Of a stretch of 64,000 nt of DNA, positions 1 through 11,510 are shown piece after piece. The position numbers and the translations under genes are program-made. A model generated the notes under the pieces. It did not search any database, was not told the origin of the DNA, and was given only the letters and a program-made list of their open reading frames with translations. The DNA is from Chromera velia (Eukaryota > Sar > Chromeraceae), in the NCBI GenBank assembly GCA_018398765.1, contig JAHBMJ010005761.1, positions 1 to 64,000 on the forward strand, given 5' to 3'. How positions within the stretch are numbered: position 1 is the stretch's first letter; each line of letters opens with the position of its first letter.

Positions 1-710
1 TGTTCCGGTGACGGCTCACTGCCGGAGAAACGTGACACACTTCAAACTCACACCTTTACAACAGGAGACTGCTTCGATAAAAAATTGCAGTTGTGCCCTC
101 TGAGTCTTATGCTCAAATCCAAAAAAACTTTGCGGGCCCGCAGCCCCGGCAAAGCGAACAAGCTGCCTCGACTTGTCGGCCATGCGTGACGCAATGCTGG
201 CGAGACTTGCAACCGCTTTTGAAACCGCTTGCTGCTTTCGATCTGATTTGTCTGACCTTAATTCACAACGCATGCAAATCTTGCAAGTCGTGGACTTCTA
301 ACGCACGCACGGATGCGCGGACATGCAGTCCGCATCCGCGAGCGGTGACAGGGGTGATATACACTTTGGCCCGCGAAAGCGCGCGCCAACCATACTGCAC
401 TAACTTCCAAAAACTTAAACAACAGCGCTGAGGCTGCCGCCGCCCCGGAAAGATGCTTGTGGGACACTTAAAGAAAGTTTTCCTCATAATGGGTGAATCC
501 GTGCGATCCCCCCTTCCATGCGGACTGCATGCATGACACCGGAAAGCGTAGCATGGCCGGCCGGGGTTGGATTGAAAACAGCTCAACATGGGCAAGTGTT
601 GCGCGCAAGAGAGAAAAGTCTCGTGATACACTCAACTTTTGTTGGTGAGTGCCCCGAATCCTGTGGCTAAGAGATTCGGGGAGAAATTAAGGATTCTGAA
701 CTCTCGATCA

Positions 711-747
<37 letters not shown>

Positions 748-905
748 AGTAGCATAATACCACCGTTACACACCGTTAATATATGCAGAACCCTTTCCGC
801 AGGCCTTTTTCATTGTTGAACTGCCTTCTGAGGACTGCTGCGCACAAGAAAACACATGCAGCTTTAGTTAAAAAAATGCCCCGGAAAGCACCGGAAAGTT
901 GGAGA
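1..905. other. Gene-free flank with AT microsatellite
   Basis: No convincing coding signal is seen; the open frames here are short and lack recognisable motifs. A pure (AT)n run lies at about 712-744. The word ccggaaag recurs several times. The stretch ends exactly where an LTR begins. Confidence 0.5.
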
Positions 906-935
906 TGTGGAGTCCTACCCTGTGGTACCGCCCTC

Positions 936-1245
936 ACTTGAGACCTAAGGGAGAGCGAATATGCACATTGCCCACCAGAGGCAGGTTATCCTGTCAGAGC
1001 TCTTGATAGAAAGTCTGTGTTCAAACGGATAGGTCGCTAGATCAACTCACGAATCAATTTGGCAAGATCTGATCTTAACAAGACCTGACATGCACTCGGA
1101 AAATGACATGCGCGCGAATGCGTGCAGCGATCAATCGAATTCGCATGGAAGCGATTACCCCGCAGCTGGCCTCAGACGCTCGGCCCGGTAGGTCTAGACG
1201 TACGACTCATGGCCCACAGCAGGCTAGGACCTTACAGTTTAACTT
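936..1245 (-). repeat. Left (3') LTR of gag-only element
   Basis: Direct repeat of 3229-3537 with scattered substitutions, for example acttgagacc versus actcgagacc. Its outer edge abuts the duplicated ccctc. Confidence 0.75.
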
Positions 1246-1692
1246 CCCACCTCAATTACGTTTCTGTACAAAGAGAACGAGATCGAAACACAAGAGAGAA
1301 AAGCAAAGGGAAGAAACAGCCGCTTGTTCTAACTAACTGCACTTCGAAGGCTTTAACCCCCCCGCTCTTACCTTAAGTTCTCAACAGGAATTAAATGAAA
1401 GCAATCATGGAGAAAGAGCAGAATTATACAGTATGACTTTCTGTATGCAACAGACTGATCATCTTTAAGGGCAGAATTACAGCAATGCAAGTAACCAATC
1501 ATCTTCAAAGGCGGAATTACAGTCACACACACTGCATATACAAAAGCAACCAGTCATCTTTCATTCCAATGTCATTGGATTGATGCGTATTCAAATTTTG
1601 ATCCTTTTGAATCCTTTCCTGAGGAACAAGGCGCATGCAAAGGAAAGAAAAGAAATTTATATGCAGTTTGCAAAGCAAGCCATCCATGCTTC

Positions 1693-3157
1693 CTAATCGG
1701 CAAGATTCGACATATCAAAAATCCGACGCTCCCCTTGCTGCCCCCCCTCTGTCTCCTCAATGTCTGTTCTACCCTCGACAGCTGGAGCATCTTCCTCCAG
1801 CTCTACGTCAGAGTATTCTACAATTGACAAACTCTGGATCCAGGTAGGAGACTGCTCGAACACCATATCAACAAAGCCGCCGCCATAGCGAATGGCCTCG
1901 TTGGTTTCTGCTTCACAGGATGTGACTGCCATTCTCACTTTCTCCCAGGTCATCTTTGCTGTCTCTCTGCTGCTGTCTCCTTCTTTCTTATCTTCTTGCA
2001 TCTTCAACATCGTGGAAGCGATGCTGTCGATGTCAGCCTTGGAGAGAGACTGTCTCCCCTTCTGGCCTGAAGACTGGGAAGTCTTAGACTGGCTTTGCTG
2101 TTTGTCATCAGACTGCTGCTACCCTTGGTGGGACTGCTGCTGCCTCTGCTGTCGATTCTTCCGGTTGTTGCTTCTTCCAACGTTCCTGCTGCCTAAACCT
2201 TTCAATCATCTTCTCACTCCACTTTCGAGAGAAGTCGGTGAGCATTTGGACCCTCTCAGGATCCATTGACTGAATGTCCCTGGAAAGGTCAGTCGCAACA
2301 ATCAACTGCTCAAGACTGGCGCCGGAGGACCCGCTGGTAGCATTGCTGTCATGTGCCCCATCTTTATGGTACTTGGAAACCTCAATCTCCCTCTTCTTCA
2401 TACTGGTGTCGCTGGAGCTGCAAAGACAAAGAACTCTAGACGAAACGGATACAACCCACTCAAGGCGGGTATGCTTCTGGTCCAGGGTCGCCATGGCCTC
2501 CTCGATAACCTCTTGCATGTACTTCCAGCTGTGCTTGACGGAAAGTGGATCGCTGGTACCTCCAACCTGCTTCTTCGGCTTGGTACGGGCAAGGGCTTTA
2601 ATCTCTTCAGGGAGGAGAGACCAGAACTTAACCCCCATGACGAAATTGGTGGGCTCCAGGGACCGGCTCTTCAAATCTGCAAGCAACTCCTTGTAGGCAA
2701 AGTCCTTCTCCTTGAAGAATAGAGAGAGTGCGACTCCAACAAGTGTGATCTCGATGAATCAGATGAGGGTGACGAAGGACTCGAAGGTTGCCCACACCGT
2801 CTCCTTCTGGAGGTCTGGAGAAAGCTGCGTGTTGTCGCCAGAGAGGATCTACAAAAACTTCTCTGCCCAGTCGCGAAGACGGTCTTCGAAGTCTGCAAGT
2901 TCCTCGCCAGCCTGCCTAACCGAAAGGACATGTTGAGGATCAGAAGCCAGAGACACAGTCCATCTCTGGAGGGCCTTGTCTACGAAGAACGAAGAAACCT
3001 CGATCGCTCCTTTGAGCTTTCGGAGTCCAGCATAGCTAGCATACTCCTTGGCCCACAGTTGAAGCAACTCAAGATAATCTTTAGACGAGTTGACTTGCTG
3101 CCTTTGTGGCGGCTCGTCAGAAGTGAACTTCAGATTGAAAGAAGTGGAAGGATTCAT
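1693..3157 (-). pseudogene. Gag-like polyprotein remnant
   Basis: The minus-strand frame opens with MNPSTSFNLKF near 3157 and continues in one frame to 2108, broken by two stops between 2848 and 2687. After at least one frame change it continues from about 2010 to 1693. The product is charged and helix-prone, with a Gln/Glu-rich stretch near QQERWKKQQPEE. It has no zinc knuckle, protease or polymerase motif. Its position between LTRs and its composition suggest a capsid-type Gag, but I recognise no named family. The stops and frame change mark it as decayed. Confidence 0.5.
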
Positions 3158-3228
3158 CTGATGACAAGATACAACAAAAGTTGTTCAGAAAGGAACACAA
3201 AGAGAAGACAGACCTTCCTGTTAATGGC

Positions 3229-3537
3229 ACTCGAGACCTAAGGGAGACCGAATATGTATACTGCCTGCTAAAGGCAGGTCATCCTGTCAGAGCTCTTGAT
3301 GGAAAGTCTATGTTCAAAGGGACAGGTCGCTAGATCAACTTACGAATCAATTTGGCAAGATCTGATCTCAACAAGACCTGGCATGTACTCGGAAAATGGC
3401 ATGCGCGCGAATGCGTGCAGCGATCAATCAAATTTGTATGGAAGCGATTACCCCGCGGCTGGCCTCGGACGCTCGGCCCGGTGGGTCCAAACGTACGACT
3501 CACGGCCCACAGCAGGCTGGGACCCTATAGTTCAACT
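3229..3537 (-). repeat. Right (5') LTR of gag-only element
   Basis: Partner of 936-1245, at similar length. It lies upstream of the minus-strand gag-like frame, which begins about 70 bp inside it. Confidence 0.75.
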
Positions 3538-3987
3538 CCCTCTGGACCCTCGTATGCGCTGTATCTGAATGAGCCTGCGTGCCGACGCCATGCTCCGCCG
3601 CTGCATACATATATACACAATCGATTTGCATGTATGTACGTGTCGCGCGCGTCGATCAAAGTTATCGAAGTCGAGTCTGCATATGACCTTCACATTCAAG
3701 CAACACGTCACTCAAGCAACGGATAGCATCGTTTGAGTCTGATGTTTGTTCGTCACAGATCAAGAGAGCTCTTAAGAGTTTGAGAGAGAGGAATGAGTAG
3801 AAACTATGCATAATAGAATGAACGCAGCTGATTGGAATCCCAGATCGCTCTAGAGCTAAACCTTCTGTAAACTGTTGCTTGAATGAATGTTACTCACATT
3901 CCTTCTCCAGAATTTCCCTAAAATTCTTGTCCTTGCTTTACCTTCTGTCTGGACGCCATAAGGTGGCCAGACAGGGGGGACAAAGCA

Positions 3988-6900
3988 TTCAATTTGTGGT
4001 GAACGCTCAGTGGTAAACGCTTAGCTCGATGAGTATCGACTCTCGTATACCCTAGCGTGTACCTTCTGTAATGGGAATCAGATCTGTCCTTGCGCAACAG
4101 TAGAAAACCGATTGCAACGATACGGGTATAGTCAAGCAAAGACCGTGAGTGGGGGAATTCAGCGTCCCCTTATGTCCCAAGCTGCCTGAAGCCCTCTTTC
4201 GGATATCTCCTTCGAGTCTGATCCTGGACTTTGCCTTTATCCTTGGGTGGAGAGCCCGAAGATCGTTGGAGGTCGCCAAAGCCGAAGGTAGAGACATTGC
4301 TTGGTGTTGCTCGGGACTTCGAGGAGCCTGATTTCATTGAAAATGCCGCCTATGAGCAGATTGCAAGCTAAATAGCCAGTAGAATACTTTTTTTATGCCT
4401 TTTGTTTCTGCAACTGTCTCCATCTTCCTATCCTAGCCATCTTCCGGACGAGTGTCGGCTGATCACCTTCACTTGCCTTTGCTGTTGGTTGTTTGCTTGT
4501 CTGCGCAAGGCTGACCAGCTTCGTGGCCTGCAAACACCTCCAGCGTGTCTGGGTCTATCTGGACTGGTCCTCCGACAGCGTCCAAACACAAGAAGACGCC
4601 CTTTACCTCTCCCATGTGTCTGCAAGGTTGTCACTTTCTTTCGAGAGAGAGCTTGTCGCTTCTGGCTGTCCGTCCGTCATGTGGATCATTCAATGAGTGG
4701 CCGTTCAATCGGATGCGAGACTCTGTTTGCATGTTAAACAGACAGAAGGGACGGATGGCGGCATACCACATGGAACAACGCAGAGACGGCCGGTGTGCCA
4801 GCCGGGGAAGGCCTTCTGCTCTGGGACCCTGACGCGGCAAGCCTGGAGTAGGAAGGAGGGGGAAGTAAGGAAAGGGTACTGCAAAATGACATCGAGCCTG
4901 CCCTCGACGGCAAGAGAGGCAGAAGGGTCGCGGCAGACCTACTGAAAGACAGAGTAGAGCACACGGCAGCTGCCGCCTCATCTCTCACCGGCGCTGGTAA
5001 AATTTTTAACAGGGATCAGGAAGGGCAAAGCAGGTCATAGGGGAAGGGAAGGGGACAGAAAGGGAGAAAAGGGGGGAAGGGGGAGAAGGGGGGACAATGG
5101 GGAAGGGGGGAGAGGGAGGGAAAAGGGGGGAAAGAGAGGGAGAGGGGGGTTGCTTCGAGGTGGGGGGGGCGAATCGAATCGAGACTGGCCAAGAGCATGT
5201 GAAGTACTAGTGACTGAGTGTGACTGGAGCGTCTTTTATCCAGAGTTGAGAGTTCATGTGTCAAAAGGAGCAGCAAAAGGATGAAACGGGACAGAAAGAA
5301 GAGGCGAGATGGAAAGAGACCAGTGGGGCAGTCTGTAATATGTCTGGTCCCTTCCCTCCCTCCCTTTATGCAGCCACTAACACGTGCGAAATGTGTTTGT
5401 GCTCGACGAGACGGCCGAGCCCTTCTGTCAACAAGAACTCGAAGTCGATCACCTACCCCTACGTCAGCTAGATATGAGACGCGCCGGGCAGAGGACTGCC
5501 TGATTGCCGCCGCCATGCGTTTATACCTGCGCATGCCCACGACTGCCTGGGACCGCCCTTGTGTCCCTGCACTGAACTTGGGAGAAGAATTGAGCTCATT
5601 GCGAAGCTAAGCGTTAAAGAGGCAGACTGCGAGAATGATAAGTCAAGCGCTGCATGAGCCACGCATTCGGAACTTCTGGAACTCCCTTAGAAGAGTGACC
5701 GTTCTTCTCTTACGGCTTTTCTTGGCTTTGTTTTGTGCGTGGCTTCAGAGTTAGACCCCTCGTATGGCTGAAAACACGAGCGCATGAGGGGGCATCTTCA
5801 TTCGCTGTCTCCTTTTCGTTTCCGTCTGCTGCTTTAAAACGTTTTGTGCTATCCCTGGTTTCTTTTTCTGAGAGAAAGAGACTGGAAAAGGCCGAGGAAA
5901 AATGAGTAGAGGACGAGCAAAGAAAGAACAAATCTTGAGAGAAACAGAAAGAAATATCTGTTTTAATAAGAAAAGAAGAAGAAAAAAAAAGAAAACGAGG
6001 GGATAGCCCATGCATGTCTCTTTGTCCCTTCTGTATCTTCTCCCTGCAGGGGGATGTCGGTGCTTTGGAAGCCTTCTGGGTTCTCTGGGTATCGCTCCTC
6101 CCCCTCGCAGCACGGGAGTTGATGGGAGCCCTGGATGGGAGTCTTGGTGGAGCCAGCCGTCTCTGCGCATGCATCTGCGTGGAGCTAGACGGTATGCCAA
6201 TAGGCGTCTCCCTCCGATAGGTCTGACTGGGTGCCATTCATTCGTTGATGTCTATTCTTGTATGTTCAGTCGACCTACGGCCGGTGTTGTTGACGACAAG
6301 TGAACAAACACGCATGCAGTCTTCGGGAAGGAAGTAAGATAGAAGAGAGAGGAGGAAGAGATGTGAATACATGTGTGTGAATATATGTGTGTGAGGCTTT
6401 CTGCTGTCATCCTCTATTTTCTCCGTCTCTTCACATTTTGTTCGTCCTAGTTTGTCCTTCGGTCTGCCCGTTTACTTGCATTCGGAGAAGAAAACCGGGA
6501 GGGGATCTGTTGTAGGCGTACTATTCTGTCTGTCGCTCGTTTCCTTCCAGCAAGCCAGTCTGAGAAAGAGAGAGAGGGTGGGAGCAAGTGAAACGAAGTC
6601 GTTTTCGAAGTTGGATACGTCTTTCCTTCTGCCAGTTTCGCATCTTTCTTTTTGCTTGGTCTGTCATTGGTGGTGTTCGATCTCTGTCTTTGTTTTGAGG
6701 CCACGAGCAAGCCAACATCCCTAAAACAGGTTTTTTGAGGAAAGACCTGGCGGGTTGGCGTTGCCGGCGAGGCAGTGATGATAGTAATGCCCTATGACCC
6801 CCAGTGGGAGTACTTCCAGCGCAGATGAATGAAAGCGAGAAACAGAGAAAGAAAGCAAGCTGTTTATTGCAAGTTTGTTTGTATTTGCACCCTTTAATCT

Positions 6901-7124
6901 GATTCACTTCTGTCAATGGAAAGAAACTTTTCTGCTTGTCAGCTTTCGCATCTAGATATTTTCAACTATCTCCTTAAAGGTATTCTGTTGGTTACATGGG
7001 TTTGCATTGCGTCTGCATGGTTAATCGTGTCCTTTTACTTGCCTTTTTTCCCTTTCCGCGCATGCTTGAATGTGTCTGGCTGATCGCGGGGACGCGATTT
7101 TCTTGTCCATGGCCGGGGGGGATC
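3988..7124 (+). other. Internal region of LTR element 1
   Basis: Bases 3988 to about 4730 are homologous to 8408-9124 of the next element, with shared stretches around ggggaattcagcgtcccctt and cgtgtctgggtct. From 4730 to 7124 the sequence is not repeated elsewhere in the window. That part holds a purine tract near 5030-5170, pyrimidine tracts, and a short open frame after a possible splice acceptor near 6049. It could be cargo picked up by the element. No protein family is recognisable. Confidence 0.4.
5030..5170 (+). repeat. G-rich purine tract
   Basis: About 140 bp of almost uninterrupted G and A, with many runs of three or more G (ggggaaggg, ggggggaaggggg, gtgggggggg). It is capable of G-quadruplex or triplex formation on the + strand. 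Confidence 0.7.
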
Positions 7125-7599
7125 TGTGGAGTCCTACCCTGTGGTACCGCCCTCTGGACCCTCGCATGCGCTGTATCTGAATGAGCCCGCGTGCCGACGC
7201 CATGCTCCGCCACCGCGTGCATGTATATGCAATCGATTTGCATGCATGTACGTATCACGCGTGTCGATCAAAGTTATCGAAGTCGAGTCTGCATATAACT
7301 TTCACATTCAAGCAACATGTCACTTAAGCAACAGATAGCATCGTTTGAGTCTGATGTTTGTTCATCATAGATCAAGAGAGCCCCTAAGAGTCTGAGAGAG
7401 AGGAATGAGTAGAAACTATGCATAATAGAATGAACGCAGCTGATTGGAATCCCAGATCGCTCTAGAGCTAAACCTTCTGTAAACTGTTGCCTGAATGAGT
7501 ATTGCTCACATTCTTTCTCCAGAATTTCCCTAAGGTTCTTGTCCTTGCTTTACCTTCTGTTTGGATACCATAAGGTGGCCAGACAGGGGGGATAAAGCA
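7125..7599 (+). repeat. 3' LTR of element 1
   Basis: 475 bp, starting tgtggagtcc and ending gataaagca. It is preceded by ggccgggggggatc, a plausible polypurine tract. Same length as the reconstructed 5' LTR. Confidence 0.8.
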
Positions 7600-7948
7600 A
7601 AGAGACACTTACACGTTGCTTTATACGAAGAAGCTTTTCGGGGTCGTTCGCGTATGCTTCCATGCATCCGATGAATGAGAAAATCATTATTGATCACGAA
7701 TCTGATGGAAGCAAACTGAAGCAAACTTACAAACGGCCCTGAAAAACAAGAAAAATTAGAACTAGTTGACGGACGCCGGCTTTTTAGAGCTTGCCACAGC
7801 CGTGTGACCGTGTGCGGTTTAATTGAGGCTGCCGGTCTGGCACCGCTAGACTGGCAGATCCTGGCAGGCTTCTGGTCGTGCACTTTTCTAGACCAATTGA
7901 GAAACGGATTAACTCCAATCAAGGTGGATCAAGGCTTTTTAATACTTT
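7600..7948. other. Unique spacer between two LTR elements
   Basis: About 350 bp with no repeat partner seen in the window and no gene recognised. It ends in cttt, which is repeated after 10069. Confidence 0.4.
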
Positions 7949-10069
7949 TGTGGAGTCCTACCCTATAGCGCCGCCCTCTGGACCCTCGCATGCGCTGTAT
8001 CTGAATGAGTCCGCGTGCTGACGCCAGACTCCGCCGCCGCGCTTTGTTTCATATATGTCGCGCGCGTCAATCAAAGTTGTTGAAGTCGATCGAGTCTGAC
8101 CTTTATATTCAAGCATGCAACATGTTACTCGAGCAACGGATAGCATCGTTTGAGTCTGATGTCTGTTCGTCATAGATCAAGAGAGCTCTAGAGTCTGAGA
8201 GAGAGGAATGAGCAGAAACCGTGTATGATAGAATGAATCCAGCTGATTGAAATCCTAAATCGCTCTAGAGATAAACTTTCTGTAAACTGTTGCCTGACTG
8301 AGTGTTGTTCACGTTCCTCTTCTAGATCAGATTCTTCCTAAGGTTCTTATCCTCGCTTTACCTTCTGTCTGGACGCCATAAGGTGGCCGAACAGAAGGGA
8401 CAAAGCATTGTGATGAACGCTCAGCTCGATGAGTGTCAACTTTCATATACCTTCTGTGATAGAGATCAGATCTGTCTCTTTGCGCAACAGTTGGAAACCG
8501 ATTGCAACGATATGGGCACGGTTAGATACGGTTAGGCAAAGACTGTGAGTAGGGGAATTCAGCGTCCCCTTGCGTCCCAAGCTGCCTGGAGCCCTCTTTC
8601 GGATATCCCCTTCGAGTCCGATCCTGGACTTTGCTTTTGTCCTTAGGTGGAGAGCCCAAAGATCGTTGGAGGTCGCCAAAGCCAGTGGTGGAGATGTTGC
8701 TTGGTGTTGCTTAGACTTTCGAGGAGTTTGACTTCATTGAGACCGCCATCTACAAGCATATCGCAATCCAAACAGCCAGTCGAATGCTTTCCTTATGTCT
8801 GCTGATTCTGTAACTGTCTCCATCTTCCGGACGAGTGTTGGCTGATCACCTTTATTTGTCTTTGCTGTTGGTTGCTTGCTTGTCTATGCAAGGCTGACCA
8901 CCTTCGTGGCCTGTAAACACCTCCAGCGTGTCTGGGTCTGTCTAGACTGGTCCTCCGACAGCGTCCAAACACAAGAAGACGCCCTTCGTCTCTCCTAGGA
9001 CCATGTGTCTGCAAGGTTATCACTTTCTTCCGAGAGAGAGCTTGTCGCTTCTGGCTGTCCGTCTGTCATGTGGATCGTTCGATAATTGGCCGTTCGATCA
9101 GGTGTGTGAAACTCTCCATGCGCATGCTTTATCCCCCCTGTCCAGCCACCTCATAGCGTCCAGATAGAAGGTAAAGCAAGGACAAGAAGCTTAGAGAAGA
9201 TCTAGAGAAGGAACGTGAGCAACACTCATTCAGGCAACAGTTTACAGAAGGTTTAGCTCTAAAGCGATCTGGGATTCCAGTCAGCTGGGTTCATTCTATT
9301 ATTGCACAATTTATATTTATGCTTCTCTCTGTTCCTCTTTCTCAGAGTCTCAGACTCCCGATCTATGATAAACACACATTAGCTTTAAACGATCCTATGT
9401 GTTGCTCAAGTGACATATTGCTTGAATGTAAACATTGCGAAGGTTAGACTCGACTTCGATCGACGCGCGCGCGACACATACGAAGCAAAGCGCGGCGGCG
9501 GAATGTGGTGCGGCATGCTGGCTCACTCAGTCATGGCGCATGTGAAGGCTTAAAGGGCGGGGCTACAGGGTAGGACTCCACAGATCCCCCCGGCCGGGGC
9601 GGGGGGAATCTGTGGAGTCCTACCCTGTGGTGCCGCCCTCTGGACCCTCGCATGTGCTGTATCTGAATGAGTCCGCGTGCTGACACCAGACTCCGCCGCC
9701 GCGCTTTGTTTCATACATATCGCGCGCGTCAATCAAAGTTGTTGAAGTCGATCGAGTCTGACCTTTGTATTCAAGCATGCAACATGTTACTCGAGCAACG
9801 GATAGCATCGTTTGAGTCTGATGTCTGTTCGTCACAGATCAAGAAAGCTCTAGAGTTTGAGAGAGAGGAATGAGCAGAAACCATATATAATAGAATGAAT
9901 CCAGCTGATTGAAATCCCAGATCGCTCTAGAGATAAACTTTCTATAAACTGTTGCCTGACTGAGTGTTGCTCACGTTCCTCTTCTAGATCAGATTCTTCC
10001 TAAGGTTCTTATCGTCGCTTTACCTTCTGTCTGGACGCCATAAGGTGGCCGGACAGAAGGGACAAAGCA
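7949..10069 (+). mobile_element. LTR element 2 with an extra inverted LTR
   Basis: LTRs of 459 bp lie at 7949-8407 and 9611-10069, related to those of element 1 but 16 bp shorter. The flanks show a clean 4-bp duplication, cttt, before 7949 and after 10069. The internal part (8408-9124, about 720 bp) matches the start of element 1's interior. It then runs into an inverted LTR at 9125-9582, a 28-bp GC-rich spacer, and the 3' LTR. No protein-coding domain is recognisable. Confidence 0.75.
9125..9582 (-). repeat. Inverted LTR copy forming a long palindrome
   Basis: Reads tgctttatcccccc at its left and ggactccaca at its right, the reverse complement of the LTR ends. With 9611-10069 it makes two arms of about 459 bp separated by only 28 bp. 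The spacer itself contains ccccccggccggggcgggggg, the polypurine tract facing both ways. Confidence 0.8.
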
Positions 10070-10559
10070 CTTTTTAAGATTTTTTTTTTATGCTATGCAT
10101 GTGTATAAGCAATGTACCTAGTTTTTAGAATCATTTTTCTATACTAATATGTGAAATCACGTCAAAACCTACAGTAACTAGTATATATCTACTAGTCTCT
10201 CAATGCAACTCACTGCAACTCACTGCATGAAAAAAAAAAAAACTTTAAAATTAAAAGTACTTTTAATACATATCTCTAAGCATATCTATGCAGCATCAAA
10301 CATATATCATAGGACTTTAAGTCTACCTCTTGCTTTAACTAACTTTAAAGTCCACCTTTTGCATTGATAACATCCTATAGCCTGCAAAGTCTATATTCGC
10401 ATCCTCAAGAGCTGTCTGAGCTGATGATGTACTTCGCAGGGGGAGAGCAGCTGATAGATGGTTTCGATGAAGGAGCCGTTGCTGCACAGGCCTCAGCTAA
10501 GCTTTTTAATTTCTTCTTAGTTGGTTCCACACAGGAAGGATGATTGCTTCAGTATATAT

Positions 10560-11510
10560 CTAGGGGGCCGCACTCTGGATGCTCCCCCTGTTTTAGCCAT
10601 GTCTTTTAAAATGTTATAGATGGACGTATGTTTTTATCTCCCCCAGCTCTCAGACTGTCGCCAGGTTCTGTTGGGCTTAGGGTCTGTTGGGCTGTATTGG
10701 GCCTGTTGGGTGGTGCCCAGCAGTACAAATGGCCCAACAACAGCCTAACATCACTTTAAAGTACACAACATACATTGTAGAGCCTTTTAGACCAATTCAA
10801 AAACACGTAATCAAAAAGAATAAAATTAGTCCCAATTCTAGAAAGTGATTAACTGATCAACTCCACCGGCGACTTAACAAACAACAACCATGCATGTATA
10901 TGCCGCCCGGGAGCTTAGCGCTCCAACTGGAGTTAGGCATCCTCTAACTAACTAACTAACTAAAGCTCAATGTTGCTTCAATATAAGCTTTATACTCTTT
11001 ATGAAACGGAAAAAATGGTTGTTTGAAAATGAGCCACATTTTTTAGAGGTTAAAGGTCTTAATACCGCCCCTCACTTTCAAACAATGATTTTATACGTTC
11101 TATAAAGAGTATAAAGCTCAATGACATATTAAAGCAATGTTTAGCTTTAATTTTACTTGTCTTGATTACATGCTTTTGAGTTGGTCTAAAAAGCTCTATA
11201 ATATCTATTGTGCACTTTAAAGTGATGTTGGGCTACTGTTGGGCTATTTGTACTGTTCGGCACCATTCAACAGGCCTAACACAGCCCAACGCCCAACAAA
11301 AGCTGGCGACATGACATCGTTCAACTTTGAGACACCACAATGTAGCCCTATATCATGATTGTACAGATATAAACCACCCAACATTCAACATGATGTACTT
11401 TATCTGATAGTTTTAGCCGTTTATGTATATCAATTATTTAGGTTAATTCCTATTCAAGATGACCGAAATTGGGGTAGAATTTATATATAAGACCAAGTAC
11501 GGCCCCCTAG
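10560..11510. mobile_element. Foldback DNA transposon, Mutator-like by 9-bp duplication
   Basis: The termini are ctagggggccgcact on the left and its inverse, agtacggccccctag, on the right. Immediately outside are agtatatat (10551-10559) and agtacatat (11511-11519), a 9-bp duplication with one mismatch, the length usual for Mutator-like elements. Long inner arms pair as well: about 10655-10825 with 11150-11325, and aagctttatactcttta with its inverse near 11100. No transposase is present, so the element is non-autonomous. The family name is inferred only from duplication length and arm structure. Confidence 0.65.
10829..10961 (+). mobile_element. 5'-truncated LINE 3' end with (CTAA)n tail
   Basis: Nearly the same 130 bp occur at 16631-16767 as the last part of a longer LINE fragment. 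The copy ends in a stem (gggagcttagcgctcc), then ggagttaggcatc, then a (ctaa)n tail. It interrupts the left arm of the foldback element; the right arm shows the uninterrupted sequence. Confidence 0.75.

Larger units (their letters stand above)
936..3537 (-). mobile_element. Gag-only LTR retrotransposon inserted in an LTR
   Basis: About 310-bp direct repeats lie at 936-1245 and 3229-3537; both contain gagacctaaggga and acgtacgactca. The target pentamer ccctc is duplicated at 931-935 and 3538-3542, a 5-bp duplication typical of LTR elements. The only coding remnant runs on the minus strand, so the 5' LTR is the right-hand one. At 2.6 kb, with no polymerase, the element must have relied on another element for mobility. 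Confidence 0.8.
906..3987 (+). repeat. 5' LTR of element 1, split by another LTR element
   Basis: The LTR starts at 906 and is interrupted after base 935. It resumes at 3538 with the duplicated bases ccctc and ends at 3987. The uninterrupted sequence can be read in the copies at 7125, 7949 and 9611, where taccgccctc runs straight into tggaccctcg or a close variant. Confidence 0.8.
906..7599 (+). mobile_element. LTR retrotransposon 1 (no pol seen)
   Basis: Bounded by two direct repeats that both start TGTGGAGTCC and end AAAGCA. The first (906-3987) becomes 475 bp once an inserted element plus one target duplication is removed, and the second (7125-7599) is also 475 bp. A G-rich tract precedes the second LTR, as a polypurine primer would. 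The 4 bp outside are gaga on the left and aaga on the right, a possible 4-bp duplication with one change. Internal bases 3988 to about 4730 match those of the element at 7949-10069; the rest does not. No reverse transcriptase or integrase motif was found, so the element is non-autonomous or decayed. Confidence 0.75.
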
